Positions 1 through 7,822 are shown, counted from the stretch's first letter. The stretch: 28,938 nt of DNA from Pseudomonadota bacterium (GCA_023386795.1 JAEWJB010000102.1:1-28938); one strand, 5' to 3'. Made by a program: numbers and translations. Notes: generated by a model from the sequence alone, not told the origin.

Positions 1-64
1 GGCGACAGGATGTCGCCTCACGAGCTCAAGACCATGGATGGTCGCTTTTGGCGTCCCCCGCCAA
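1..64. repeat. Three inverted repeats in a row at the left edge
   Basis: Three perfect short inverted repeats follow one another: GGCGACA/TGTCGCC around GGA (1-17), GACCAT/ATGGTC around GG (30-43) and TTGGCG/CGCCAA around TCCCC (48-64). The second is followed by a short T run (46-49) and could end a plus-strand gene lying to the left of the window. No gene is visible here. Confidence 0.5.
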
Positions 65-110
65 GGCCTTCCCCCCGGGCGCCGTGCAGTAGCCACCGAA
101 CAGCCGCTCC

Positions 111-139
111 TAAAAGAAAAGCGCCCCGAAGGACGCTTT
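111..139 (-). terminator. Intrinsic terminator of the TorF-family porin gene
   Basis: Read on the minus strand, the stem AAAGCGTCC / GGGCGCTTT has nine pairs, one of them G-T, closed by a stable TTCG tetraloop. It is followed by a T-rich tail (TTCTTTTA). It begins about 25 nt after the porin stop codon, as expected for a Rho-independent terminator. Confidence 0.85.
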
Positions 140-164
140 CCCGAAGAAACCAGAAGCAACGAAC

Positions 165-881
165 TTACGGCCAGCTGACAGTAGCCACCGCCGCGATCCG
201 GCTATCCGAATTCTGCTTGCCGAAATCGTATTCGCCGCTGCTGTCGGTGTCGTAGTAGCCCACGGTGAGGTTGAGCGGCCCCCACGTCTTGCCAACCGTC
301 ACGCTGTAGTCGGTGTAGTCCTTGTAGTCGAGGCTCGACGAATAGGTCGTGCGACCCACGTGCACGCCGATGCTGAAATCCGACGGCAGCGCCCAATCCG
401 CGCCCAGCGCGTAGTAGAAGCTGTCCTCGTCCAGGCCATAGACATCGTTGGTGTAGGCCACCGTCAAGCTGTAAGTATCCAGGAACGTCGTCTTGGTGAT
501 CAGCTCGTTGTAGTTCGACGCGCCCGCACCCGGATAGTTGTAGCGGTTCACCAGCACGTCGAAATTCCAGTTCTCCGCGAAATCGACGCCATACCCGATG
601 AAGCCGTCCACTTCCCAGTCCGGATCACCCGCCCCGAAATCCACGTTCGATACCCATGTGCCCACGTACAGGCCGAACGGCGCGGTGTACGTCAGGCCCG
701 CCTGGAATGCCGGGTCTTCGTTGGTCTGGGAAATGCCACGGAATACGTAGTCGTTGGTCACCGCGAAGGTGCCGCTGAAGCCCGAGGAATCCTCTTCTTC
801 GGCTTCCTGCGCGAAAGCGGTGGCGGACAGCGAGGACAGCGCGAGCACGGCGGCGCACGCGAAAGGCAGCGACTTCTTCAT
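165..881 (-). CDS. TorF-family putative porin (TIGR02001 type)
   Basis: This is a 238-residue outer-membrane beta-barrel protein. A signal peptide (MKKS..., hydrophobic core, cleavage near ATAFA-QEA at about residue 24) is followed by an acidic stretch. Alternating aromatic and polar beta strands follow, including the family phrase NDYVFRGISQT near the mature N-terminus and a YDTDSSGEYDFGK segment near the end. The protein ends in ...TVSWP, compatible with outer-membrane insertion. An in-frame ATG three codons upstream is less likely: AGGAG sits directly against it but 9 nt before the chosen start. The family is often annotated as a porin of unknown substrate, and in some proteobacteria it lies near ammonium-transport genes. 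That context is absent here. The gene stands alone downstream of the sulfate operon and has its own terminator and an elaborate upstream region. Confidence 0.85.
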   Translation of the reverse strand: MKKSLPFACAAVLALSSLSATAFAQEAEEEDSSGFSGTFAVTNDYVFRGISQTNEDPAFQAGLTYTAPFGLYVGTWVSNVDFGAGDPDWEVDGFIGYGVDFAENWNFDVLVNRYNYPGAGASNYNELITKTTFLDTYSLTVAYTNDVYGLDEDSFYYALGADWALPSDFSIGVHVGRTTYSSSLDYKDYTDYSVTVGKTWGPLNLTVGYYDTDSSGEYDFGKQNSDSRIAAVATVSWP

Positions 882-890
882 ACGGCACAT

Positions 891-983
891 CTCCTGTGGC
901 GGGGTGGGCGAGGAAACTGCGGTGTCGATCCGTCTTTTACGGATTCTTAACCGAGGTTTCGTTGCAGTGCAACACCCGTGTCA
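891..983 (-). promoter_or_regulatory. Candidate sigma-54-like promoter and palindromes upstream of the TorF-family gene
   Basis: On the minus strand, TGACACG-GGTG-TTGCA (983 to 968) resembles the sigma-54 consensus TGGCACG-N4-TTGCA. The spacing is correct, but there is one mismatch at the conserved -24 GG. The -12 part is embedded in the palindrome GTTGCA-G-TGCAAC (961-973). A second inverted repeat, ATCCGT-CTTTT-ACGGAT (928-944), lies in the presumed leader. No convincing sigma-70 pair was seen. The call is tentative because of the -24 mismatch. Confidence 0.4.
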
Positions 984-1007
984 CTTTCGTGCCTGTTTCA
1001 TCCGAAA

Positions 1008-1042
1008 CCTTGTCCTGCCGGTGTCTTGGCCTTGTCCTGCCG
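1008..1042. repeat. 13-bp direct repeat upstream of the TorF-family gene
   Basis: CCTTGTCCTGCCG occurs at 1008-1020 and again at 1030-1042, exactly 22 bp apart or about two helical turns. Both copies lie between the end of cysA and the candidate sigma-54-like promoter, where an activator would bind. Function is inferred from position only. Confidence 0.6.
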
Positions 1043-1046
1043 CATC

Positions 1047-1066
1047 CGGGAAAGGTCACGTTCCCG
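1047..1066. repeat. Inverted repeat enclosing the cysA stop codon
   Basis: CGGGAA and TTCCCG form a perfect 6-bp stem. Its 8-nt loop contains TCA, the reverse complement of the cysA TGA stop (1056-1058). No T run follows on the minus strand, so it is not a standard intrinsic terminator. It is the only hairpin found at the end of the sulfate operon. Confidence 0.45.
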
Positions 1067-2087
1067 CAGGAAAAACCCCGTAGCGACGCGCGGCCAGGCG
1101 CAACGGCTGGCCCGCCTGGAACGCTTCGCCGGCCGCAGGCAGATCCACCTCCACTTCCTCCGCCAGCGCGTCAAGCCGCGCCCGCAGGCGCAGGCGCGCG
1201 CCGCTGCGCTGGGTCGAGACCACCGTCGCCGGCCAGCCGGCCTCTTCCAGCGCCAGGTCCTCGGGGCGCACGTAAAGCGCCACCTCGCCCTCGCCCCCCG
1301 CCTGCCATGGCAGGCGGTGGCCCGCCACCTCGACCTGCCCACCGCCTGCACGCCCCGGCAAGCGGTTCACCTCGCCCACGAAGCCGTAGACGAATGGCGA
1401 CGCCGGTCGGTCGTACACCGCCGCGGGGCTGTCGAGCTGCTCGATGCGCCCGCGATTGAGGATCGCCACGCGGTCGGCCAGCTCCAATGCTTCTTCCTGG
1501 TCATGGGTGACGAATACCGTGGTCAGGCCAGTGCGCTCATGCAGCTCGCGCAACCAGCGGCGCAGTTCGCGGCGCACCTGTGCGTCCAGCGCACCGAACG
1601 GTTCGTCCAGCAGCAGCACGCGCGGCTCGATCGCCAGCGCGCGCGCCAGTGCCACGCGCTGGCGCTGCCCACCCGACAACTGCGCCGGATATCGGCCCTC
1701 CAGGCCATGCAACTGCACCAGCGACAGCAACTCGTGCACGCGGTCGGCAATGCGCTGCTTCGGCCAACGCGCCTCGCCGCGCCGCACGCGCAGGCCAAAG
1801 GCGATGTTGTCGAACACCGTCATGTGCTTGAACAGCGCGTAGTGCTGGAACACGAAGCCCACCCGGCGCGATTGCACGCTCATGCGCGTAGCGTCCTCGT
1901 TGCCGAAGAACACCTGCCCGCCATCGGCGCTTTCCAGCCCGGCGATGATCCGCAGCAACGTGGTCTTGCCCGAGCCCGACGGCCCGAGCAGGGCCAGCAG
2001 TTCGCCCTGGTGGATGTCCAGGTCGATGCCATCGAGGGCGGCGAACTGGTCGAAACGCTTGTGCAGGTGTTGGATGCGGATGCCCAT
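1056..2087 (-). CDS. cysA: Sulfate/thiosulfate ABC transporter ATP-binding protein CysA
   Basis: This 343-residue ATPase drives sulfate/thiosulfate import by the CysTWA-Sbp transporter at the inner face of the cytoplasmic membrane. Walker A GPSGSGKT is at 35-42, the Q-loop FVFQHYALF near 79-86, the ABC signature LSGGQ at 137-141, Walker B LLLDEP at 158-163 and the H-loop His at 195. A C-terminal regulatory (TOBE-like) region follows from about residue 240. The reading frame opens 14 codons earlier, but MGIRIQHLHKRF matches the family start. It is preceded by GAGG at proper distance and lies 7 nt after the cysW stop, so translation is probably coupled. It is the last gene of the sulfate operon. 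Length is close to other CysA proteins. The context with sbp, cysT and cysW makes sulfate the likely substrate. Confidence 0.95.
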   Translation of the reverse strand: MGIRIQHLHKRFDQFAALDGIDLDIHQGELLALLGPSGSGKTTLLRIIAGLESADGGQVFFGNEDATRMSVQSRRVGFVFQHYALFKHMTVFDNIAFGLRVRRGEARWPKQRIADRVHELLSLVQLHGLEGRYPAQLSGGQRQRVALARALAIEPRVLLLDEPFGALDAQVRRELRRWLRELHERTGLTTVFVTHDQEEALELADRVAILNRGRIEQLDSPAAVYDRPASPFVYGFVGEVNRLPGRAGGGQVEVAGHRLPWQAGGEGEVALYVRPEDLALEEAGWPATVVSTQRSGARLRLRARLDALAEEVEVDLPAAGEAFQAGQPLRLAARRYGVFPAGT

Positions 2088-2094
2088 GCTCGCC

Positions 2095-3051
2095 TCAGTG
2101 ACGGTGGTTGGACGCCAGCGATTCGCCATGGCGCCATTCCAGGTAAGTCTTCAGCGCCAGCGTGACCAGCGCGCTCAATGCCAGCAGCGCGGCGCAGGCG
2201 AAGGCCGCGCTGTAGGCGTATTCGTTGTAGAGGATCTCCACGTGCAGCGGCAGCGTGTTGGTGCGCCCGCGGATATGCCCGGACACCACCGACACCGCAC
2301 CGAACTCGCCCATCGCGCGCGCGCCGCACAGCAGCACGCCGTACAGCAGGCCCCAGCGGATATTGGGCAGGGTGACGCGCCAGAACATCTGCCAACCGCC
2401 CGCGCCAAGACTGAGCGCAGCCAGTTCCTCGTCGCTGCCCTGTTGTTCCATCAGCGGCATCAGCTCGCGGGCGATGAACGGGAAGGTGACGAACGTGGTC
2501 GCCAGCACGATGCCCGGTACGGCGAACACGATCCTCGGCAGCTGGATCAGCGTCTCGCCCAGCAGGGGCAAGTGCAGTTGCCAGCCTTCGTCGATCAATG
2601 GCCAAGCCCAGCCATTGCGGCCGAAGATCAGCACGAAGACCAGGCCCGCGACCACCGGCGACACCGAGAACGGCAAGTCGATCAGGCTGACCAGCACGCG
2701 TTTGCCGGGAAAGCGATGCTTGCTCACCAGCCACGCGGCTGCCACGCCGAACACCAGGTTCAGTGGCACCACGATGGCGGTGACCAGCAAGGTCAGGCGG
2801 ATCGCGGCGAGTGCGTCCGGGTCGCTGATCGCCTTCCAGAACACGCCCGCGCCGCCGCGCAGCGCTTCGGCGAACACCAGCACCAGCGGCAGCAGCAGGA
2901 AGCCGAGCAGGAACAGCAGCGCGCCGAGAATCAACAGCACGCGCGCCCAGCCCGGTTCGGTGGTGGCGCGGGCGGCGATGTCGCGTGACCGGCGCACCGG
3001 CATGGCGGACTCCTGCAGCGGGACGGAAAGACCGGAGGCGATCTGGCTCAT
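2095..3051 (-). CDS. cysW: Sulfate ABC transporter permease CysW
   Basis: This is the second membrane subunit of the sulfate importer, forming the channel with CysT. The 318-residue protein has a hydrophilic N-terminus and about six membrane segments, the first near residues 37-60. The coupling EAA-type loop (DEELAALSLGAGGW, about 208-220) contacts CysA. LIDLPFSVSPVVAG near 123-135 is typical of this permease family. Two starts are possible. The ATG at 3051 has GGGAG 9 nt upstream and follows the cysT stop by 6 nt. The ATG at 3003 (MPVRRS...) has AGGAG 5 nt upstream and gives 302 residues, nearer to the usual CysW length. I list the longer form, but the shorter one is equally defensible. Confidence 0.93.
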   Translation of the reverse strand: MSQIASGLSVPLQESAMPVRRSRDIAARATTEPGWARVLLILGALLFLLGFLLLPLVLVFAEALRGGAGVFWKAISDPDALAAIRLTLLVTAIVVPLNLVFGVAAAWLVSKHRFPGKRVLVSLIDLPFSVSPVVAGLVFVLIFGRNGWAWPLIDEGWQLHLPLLGETLIQLPRIVFAVPGIVLATTFVTFPFIARELMPLMEQQGSDEELAALSLGAGGWQMFWRVTLPNIRWGLLYGVLLCGARAMGEFGAVSVVSGHIRGRTNTLPLHVEILYNEYAYSAAFACAALLALSALVTLALKTYLEWRHGESLASNHRH

Positions 3052-3057
3052 CGTGCC

Positions 3058-3912
3058 CTACTCCCGTCCCTTGCGCTGCATCCAGCCCAGCAGCCCGTTC
3101 ACCAGCAGCAGCACGCCGAAGGACAGCAGCAGCATCGCCGCCGCGATGGCGGTGGCACCTGCATAGTCGAACTCCTCCAGGCGGATGGTGATCAGCAACG
3201 GCGCGATCTCGGTGGCGTTGGGCAGGTTGCCGGCAATGAAGATCACCGAGCCGTATTCACCCACGCCGCGCGCAAAGGCCAGCGCGAAGCCGGTCACCAC
3301 CGCCGGCCACAGTCCCGGCAACACCACGCGCAGCACGGTCTGCCAGCGGCCAGCACCCAGCGTGGCGGCGGCCTCCTCCAGTTCCTTCTCCGATTCCACC
3401 AGCACCGGTTGCACCACGCGCACCACGAACGGCAGGCCGACGAACACCAGCGCCACGGTGATGCCCAGCGTCGTATAGGCCACCTTGATACCCATGGGCT
3501 CCAGGAAGCGGCCGATCCAGCCGTTGCCGCCGTACAGCGCGGTGAGCGCAATGCCGGCCACGGCGGTGGGCAGCGCGAATGGCAGGTCGATCATCGCGTC
3601 GAACAGGCGCTTGCCGGGGAAGCGATAGCGCACCAGCACCCAGGCCACCCAGGTTCCCATCAGCGCGTTGAATGCCGCCGCCGCCAGCGCGGTGCCAAAG
3701 CTCACCCGCAGCGCGGAAAGCACGCGCGGCTCGGTCCACGCATGCCAGATACCCGCCCATCCAAGGCCACTGGTCTTCACGAACACCCCCAGCAGCGGGA
3801 TGAGCACGATCAGGCCCAGCCACACAAACGTGATCCCCAGGCTCAATCCGAACCCGGGGATCACCCTGCGCCGCGGCGCGGGCCGCGGCGTGGAAACGAC
3901 AGGTACAGCCAT
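3058..3912 (-). CDS. cysT: Sulfate ABC transporter permease CysT (CysU)
   Basis: This 284-residue inner-membrane protein is the first permease subunit of the sulfate importer. After a basic, proline-rich N-terminus, the first membrane helix lies at about 23-45. Further hydrophobic segments follow, with MIDLPFALPTAVAG at 107-120 and the EAA loop (LEEAAATLGAGRW, about 178-190) that docks on the ATPase. The sequence ARGVGEYGSVIFIAGN is characteristic of CysT. The start codon lies 3 nt after the sbp stop and lacks a strong Shine-Dalgarno sequence, which suggests coupling to sbp translation. Length matches the family (about 275-285). Confidence 0.94.
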   Translation of the reverse strand: MAVPVVSTPRPAPRRRVIPGFGLSLGITFVWLGLIVLIPLLGVFVKTSGLGWAGIWHAWTEPRVLSALRVSFGTALAAAAFNALMGTWVAWVLVRYRFPGKRLFDAMIDLPFALPTAVAGIALTALYGGNGWIGRFLEPMGIKVAYTTLGITVALVFVGLPFVVRVVQPVLVESEKELEEAAATLGAGRWQTVLRVVLPGLWPAVVTGFALAFARGVGEYGSVIFIAGNLPNATEIAPLLITIRLEEFDYAGATAIAAAMLLLSFGVLLLVNGLLGWMQRKGRE

Positions 3913-3915
3913 CGG

Positions 3916-4962
3916 CTACTTGCTCGCCTGGATCTGGTCGAAGAGCCCGCCATCGGCGAAGTGTTCGGCCTGGGCCTTGTCCCAGCCGCCGAACGCGGAC
4001 TGGATCGTCACCAGCTCCACCTTCGGGAAGCGGGCGACATCGGCCGGGTCGGCAAACTCGGGATGGCGCGGACGGTAATAGTGCTTGGCCGCAATCTTCT
4101 GGCCCTCCGGCGAGTACAGGTACTTGAGATAAGCCTCGGCCACTTCCCGGGTACCGTGCTTGTCGACGTTCTTGTCGACCACCGCCACCGGGGGTTCGGC
4201 GAGGATGGACAGCTTCGGCACCACGATCTCGAACTTGTCCGGGCCCAGTTCCTCCTGCGCGAGGAAGGCCTCGTTCTCCCACGCGAGCAGCACGTCGCCG
4301 ATGCCGCGCTGGACGAACGTGGTGGTGGCGCCGCGTGCGCCGGTGTCGAGCACCGGCACGTTGCGGAACAGCGCGCGCATGTAGTTCAGGATGCGCTCGC
4401 GATCGCCCTTGAAGATGCGGTCTGCATAGGCCCAGGCGGCGAGGTAGTTCCAGCGCGCGCCGCCGGAGGTCTTCGGGTTCGGCGTCACCACCGACACGCC
4501 CGAGCGCAGCAGGTCCGGCCAGTCCTTGATGTTCTTCGGATTGCCCTTGCGCACCAGGAACACGATGGTGGAGGTGTACGGCGCGCTGTTGTCAGGCAGG
4601 CGCTTCTCCCAGCCCGGCTGGATCAGTTTGCCCTTCTGCTCCACTGCATCGACATCATAGGCCAGCGCCAGCGTCACCACGTCGGCCTCGATGCCGTCGA
4701 TCACCGCGCGTGCCTGCTTGCCCGAACCGCCGTGCGAGGTTTCCACGGTGACGTTGTCGCCCTTGGTTTCCTTCCAGTGCTTGGCGAAGGCGGCGTTGTA
4801 GTCCTTGTACAGCTCGCGCGTCGGGTCGTAGGACACGTTGAGCAGCTGCACGTCACGTGCGGTGGCCGGCGCCACCAGCGCGACGGTCAGCAGCGCGGCG
4901 ATCAGCGGGGTGGCCCAGCGGGCCGCGTTCTTCTTGATTGTCTTCACCGAAGTCTTCTCCAT
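3916..4962 (-). CDS. sbp: Periplasmic sulfate-binding protein
   Basis: This 348-residue secreted protein captures sulfate in the periplasm and delivers it to CysTW. Its long signal peptide has a Lys-rich start (residues 1-15), a hydrophobic core LIAALLTVALVAP and cleavage near ATA-RD (about 36). Mature DVQLLNVSYDPTRELY is the usual start of the Sbp/CysP family. GGSGKQARAV (78-87) and the family signature NPKTSGGAR (162-170) form part of the sulfate site. The start follows the porin stop by 2 nt, with only a weak ribosome binding site, so coupling is likely. The distinction between sbp (sulfate) and cysP (thiosulfate) rests on overall resemblance and is not certain. Confidence 0.93.
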   Translation of the reverse strand: MEKTSVKTIKKNAARWATPLIAALLTVALVAPATARDVQLLNVSYDPTRELYKDYNAAFAKHWKETKGDNVTVETSHGGSGKQARAVIDGIEADVVTLALAYDVDAVEQKGKLIQPGWEKRLPDNSAPYTSTIVFLVRKGNPKNIKDWPDLLRSGVSVVTPNPKTSGGARWNYLAAWAYADRIFKGDRERILNYMRALFRNVPVLDTGARGATTTFVQRGIGDVLLAWENEAFLAQEELGPDKFEIVVPKLSILAEPPVAVVDKNVDKHGTREVAEAYLKYLYSPEGQKIAAKHYYRPRHPEFADPADVARFPKVELVTIQSAFGGWDKAQAEHFADGGLFDQIQASK

Positions 4963-4964
4963 GG

Positions 4965-6410
4965 TCAGAAGGCCACCTGGAGGCGGGAGATCACCGCCTT
5001 CTCGTCTTCGCGGTCGGCGCCATTGAGCGCACCGCCATCGAAGCGCGTCTGCGAATAATTGAATACCAGCTTGAGGTTGCTGGTGAGATACCAGTTCACG
5101 CCAAACGTCCATGCCTCGGCACGACGGGCCGCGACGTCGGCGCTGGCGAACAGCGGGAACGCGGCATCATCCACTTCCAGTACACCATACCGGCCCACCA
5201 CTTCCCATGCACCCCATCCGCCGTTCTTGCCGAACGGATTGGAAGGCCTCGTCACGCCGCGATAACTTGCGTCCTCGCCGGTCAGCACGTAGCTGGCCGT
5301 CGCCTGCCACGCCTTGTTTTCCAGGTCCGCCCGGTTGGCGCCGAGTGCGACCTCTTGTCGCGACACGATGTATTCGCCCTGCAGGCCGAAGGCGTTGTGG
5401 TAGTAGTAGCCCTGCGGCGACCAGCGCAGGTTGCGGCCGTCGGCAGCCACGGTGCTGCGGTAGTTGAAGAACTGCAACTGGCCCGGCGTGCGGTAGCGCG
5501 GCAGGAAATTGTTGCCCACGCCGTCCTTGTCGCCGACGCTGGCACCGATGCCGAAGCCCAGGCCCGACCATGCATTGGCGGCGTTCTTGAACGGTTCGAA
5601 GAACACGCGGCCGGCATATTCGAATTCGTTGTCCGGATTGCTGGTCACGGCATCGCGGCCATCGACGGTGCCGTTGTAGATGCCCGCCGCGTAGCTGAAG
5701 GTGCCCCCGGCGACATCGCCCTGCAGCTGCACGCCGATGTCGCGGTTCGGTGCCAGTTCGCTCGGGAGTGCACGCTCGGTGTCGGCCAGCGCGGAGGAGG
5801 ATTGCAGGCGTTCCAGGCCCACCGGCGAGGTGAACTTGCCCACGCGCAGCGTGTAGGCCGGGTCGAAGCGCACGTCGAAATAGGCGTCGACGATGCTGGC
5901 GCTGTCACCGGCGAATTCGGGCGTGAAGCGGAACGCCAGCAGCTTGCCGAGCGAGCCTTCGATGATCGGCCGCGCGGTGCGGATCAGGAAGGTGTCGTTC
6001 TGCGGTACCGCATCGTCGCCAATATAGAAGCGGCCGTCGCCTTGCAGCAGGCCGCGCAGGCGAACCTCGTAGGCGCCATCGGCGGACTTGAACGAGGCGC
6101 CCTTGTCGTTGACCGCCACCACCGGGGTTTCCTTGGCCTTGGCCACGCGCTCCTCGTCCTGGATTTCCAGCTTGCGTTCGATCACCCGCAGGCGCTGGTC
6201 CAGGTCGGCCAGGCCCTCGCCGGCCGGCGCTTCGGCCGGGGCAGCCCCCAGGCGACGCTCCAGCGCCTCCAGGCGACGCTGCAGTTCCTCCACCGTGGGC
6301 TGCTGGGCGGCCTGTGCCCAACCGGGCACGGCAGCCAACGCGCAGGCCAGGGCGAGCCCGGTCCTGCGTCCCACACGCTGTGCACCTCCGCCTGCCTGTC
6401 CTGCTCGCAT
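4965..6410 (-). CDS. OprP/OprO-like outer-membrane porin, first gene of the sulfate operon
   Basis: This 481-residue protein has a signal peptide (MRAGQ..., core LALACALAAVPGWAQA). An N-terminal heptad-rich coiled coil follows (about residues 37-100, with LQRRLEALERRL and LDQRLRVIERKLE). A 16-strand-type barrel then runs to the terminal residue Phe (SRLQVAF). GLLQGDGRFY, RPIIEGSLGKLLAFRFTPEF and VGKFTSPVGLERLQSS are typical of the phosphate-selective porin O/P family, which forms trimeric anion channels. In an operon with sulfate transport genes it most probably passes sulfate, which is inference from context. The frame opens 22 codons upstream, but the chosen ATG has GGAG 9 nt before it and begins a proper signal peptide. 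The 2-nt gap to sbp indicates one transcript. Confidence 0.88.
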   Translation of the reverse strand: MRAGQAGGGAQRVGRRTGLALACALAAVPGWAQAAQQPTVEELQRRLEALERRLGAAPAEAPAGEGLADLDQRLRVIERKLEIQDEERVAKAKETPVVAVNDKGASFKSADGAYEVRLRGLLQGDGRFYIGDDAVPQNDTFLIRTARPIIEGSLGKLLAFRFTPEFAGDSASIVDAYFDVRFDPAYTLRVGKFTSPVGLERLQSSSALADTERALPSELAPNRDIGVQLQGDVAGGTFSYAAGIYNGTVDGRDAVTSNPDNEFEYAGRVFFEPFKNAANAWSGLGFGIGASVGDKDGVGNNFLPRYRTPGQLQFFNYRSTVAADGRNLRWSPQGYYYHNAFGLQGEYIVSRQEVALGANRADLENKAWQATASYVLTGEDASYRGVTRPSNPFGKNGGWGAWEVVGRYGVLEVDDAAFPLFASADVAARRAEAWTFGVNWYLTSNLKLVFNYSQTRFDGGALNGADREDEKAVISRLQVAF

Positions 6411-6430
6411 TCCCCGTCTCTCCAGTGGTT

Positions 6431-6450
6431 GGGCCAAGCCCCCTTGGCCC
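6431..6450. repeat. Perfect 8-bp inverted repeat in the leader of the sulfate operon
   Basis: GGGCCAAG and CTTGGCCC flank four C residues. The repeat lies 21-40 nt upstream of the porin start codon and just ahead of its ribosome binding site. It could be an mRNA leader hairpin or an operator. No sulfur-related riboswitch core was recognised nearby. A TATAAG on the minus strand near 6507-6512 is a possible -10 further upstream, without a good -35. Confidence 0.5.
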
Positions 6451-6556
6451 GTGGAGCGACGATGCTGCAACCGCACAACAACGCGGGGAAATGACCAAAG
6501 ACGCGCGGCTTATAGCCTTTGCGAATGAGGCGGCGGGCCGTTCGGGGCCGGCAGGG

Positions 6557-6562
6557 TAAAAT
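6557..6562 (+). promoter_or_regulatory. Possible -10 element of kbl
   Basis: TAAAAT lies 28 nt upstream of the kbl ATG, a plausible -10 position. No convincing -35 hexamer is seen 16-18 nt before it, so this is a weak call. Confidence 0.3.
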
Positions 6563-6590
6563 AGGCGCTTTCCGCCTTGCCGAAGCCGCC

Positions 6591-7793
6591 ATGACCGACG
6601 CCTCCCTGACCCGGCACTACGCCGAGGAACTTGATTCCATTCGCGAGCAGGGGCTGTTCAAGTCCGAACGCATCATCACCAGTCCGCAATCGGCACAGAT
6701 CACCCTGGCCGACGGCCGCACGGTGCTGAACTTTTGCGCCAACAACTATCTCGGCCTGGCCGACCATCCCGACGTGATCCAGGCCGCCAAGGACGCGCTG
6801 GACACCCACGGTTTCGGCATGGCCTCGGTGCGCTTCATCTGCGGCACGCAAGACCTGCACAAGCAGCTGGAGCAGACCATCGCCGATTTCTTCGGCACGG
6901 AGGACACCATCCTCTACGCCGCCTGCTTCGATGCCAACGGCGGGCTGTTCGAGCCGCTGCTGGGCGAGCAGGACGCGATCATCTCCGACGCGCTCAACCA
7001 TGCCTCGATCATCGACGGCGTGCGCCTGTGCAAGGCCAAGCGCTTCCGCTACGCCAATTGCGACATGGCCGACCTGGAAGCGCAGCTGCAGGCCGCCGAC
7101 GCGGCGGGCTGCAAGACCAAGCTGATCACCACCGACGGCGTGTTCTCCATGGACGGCTTCATTGCCCCGCTGGACGAAATCACTGCGCTGGCAAAGAAGT
7201 ACGGGGCATTGGTCCACATCGACGAATGCCACGCCACCGGCTTCCTCGGGGCGACCGGCCGCGGCTCGGCCGAGGTCAAGGGCGTGCTGGACAAGATCGA
7301 CATCTTCACCGGCACGCTGGGCAAGGCCATGGGTGGCGCGCTGGGTGGCTTCACCACGGCGAAGAAGGAAGTGATCGAGTTGCTGCGCCAGCGCTCGCGC
7401 CCCTACCTGTTCTCCAACTCGCTGCCGCCGCACGTGGTGGCCGCGGGGATCAAGGCGTTCGAGATGCTGGAATCAGCCGGCGACCTGCGCGAGCGGCTGG
7501 TGGAGAACACCACCTACTTCCGCGAGAAAATGGTCGCCGCCGGTTTCGACGTGAAGCCGGGCGTGCATCCGATCAGCCCGGTGATGCTGTACGACGCGCC
7601 GTTGGCACAGCGCTTCGCACAGCGCCTGCTGGAGGAAGGGATCTATGCGATCGGCTTCTTCTTCCCCGTGGTCCCCAAGGGCCAGGCGCGTATCCGCACG
7701 CAGATCAGTGCCGCGCACAGCCGCGCGCACCTGGACCAGGCCATCGAGGCATTCACCCGCATCGGCCACGAACTGGGTGTGTTGAAGGGTTGA
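6591..7793 (+). CDS. kbl: Glycine C-acetyltransferase (2-amino-3-ketobutyrate CoA ligase)
   Basis: This is a cytosolic PLP enzyme of the alpha-oxoamine synthase family. It converts 2-amino-3-ketobutyrate plus CoA to glycine and acetyl-CoA in threonine breakdown. The 400-residue length is near that of E. coli Kbl. Seen in the sequence: NFCANNYLGLADHP (47-60), the substrate-pocket segment SVRFICGTQDLH (79-90), the PLP aspartate in HIDECHATGFLG (209-220) and the PLP-binding lysine in TGTLGKAMGG (Lys245). The start at MTDASL fits family length; the frame extends 24 codons upstream without a better site. The usual partner, threonine dehydrogenase (tdh), is not adjacent here. Confidence 0.95.
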   Translation: MTDASLTRHYAEELDSIREQGLFKSERIITSPQSAQITLADGRTVLNFCANNYLGLADHPDVIQAAKDALDTHGFGMASVRFICGTQDLHKQLEQTIADFFGTEDTILYAACFDANGGLFEPLLGEQDAIISDALNHASIIDGVRLCKAKRFRYANCDMADLEAQLQAADAAGCKTKLITTDGVFSMDGFIAPLDEITALAKKYGALVHIDECHATGFLGATGRGSAEVKGVLDKIDIFTGTLGKAMGGALGGFTTAKKEVIELLRQRSRPYLFSNSLPPHVVAAGIKAFEMLESAGDLRERLVENTTYFREKMVAAGFDVKPGVHPISPVMLYDAPLAQRFAQRLLEEGIYAIGFFFPVVPKGQARIRTQISAAHSRAHLDQAIEAFTRIGHELGVLKG

Positions 7794-7798
7794 TGCCC

Positions 7799-7822
7799 GC
7801 GGCGGGGCTCAGCCCTCGCCGC
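7799..7822. terminator. Hairpin between convergent kbl and lipoprotein genes, stop codon in the loop
   Basis: GCGGCG-GGGC and GCCC-T-CGCCGC pair over ten base pairs with one bulged T. The 3-nt loop is TCA, which is exactly the stop codon of the minus-strand lipoprotein gene (7809-7811). The stem starts 6 nt after the kbl stop, so it could serve both genes. There is no T run on either side, so termination function is not certain. Confidence 0.5.

Noticed and set aside
3409..5058. 549-residue open frame antisense to cysT and sbp
   Set aside because: It is a shadow of the real genes caused by high third-position GC. Its translation is His/Arg/Gln-rich with no domain pattern, while the opposite strand encodes complete transporter proteins.
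6411..6590. Sulfur-related riboswitch before the sulfate operon
   Set aside because: Only a simple 8-bp hairpin was found. No SAM or SAH riboswitch core or terminator/antiterminator pair could be recognised.
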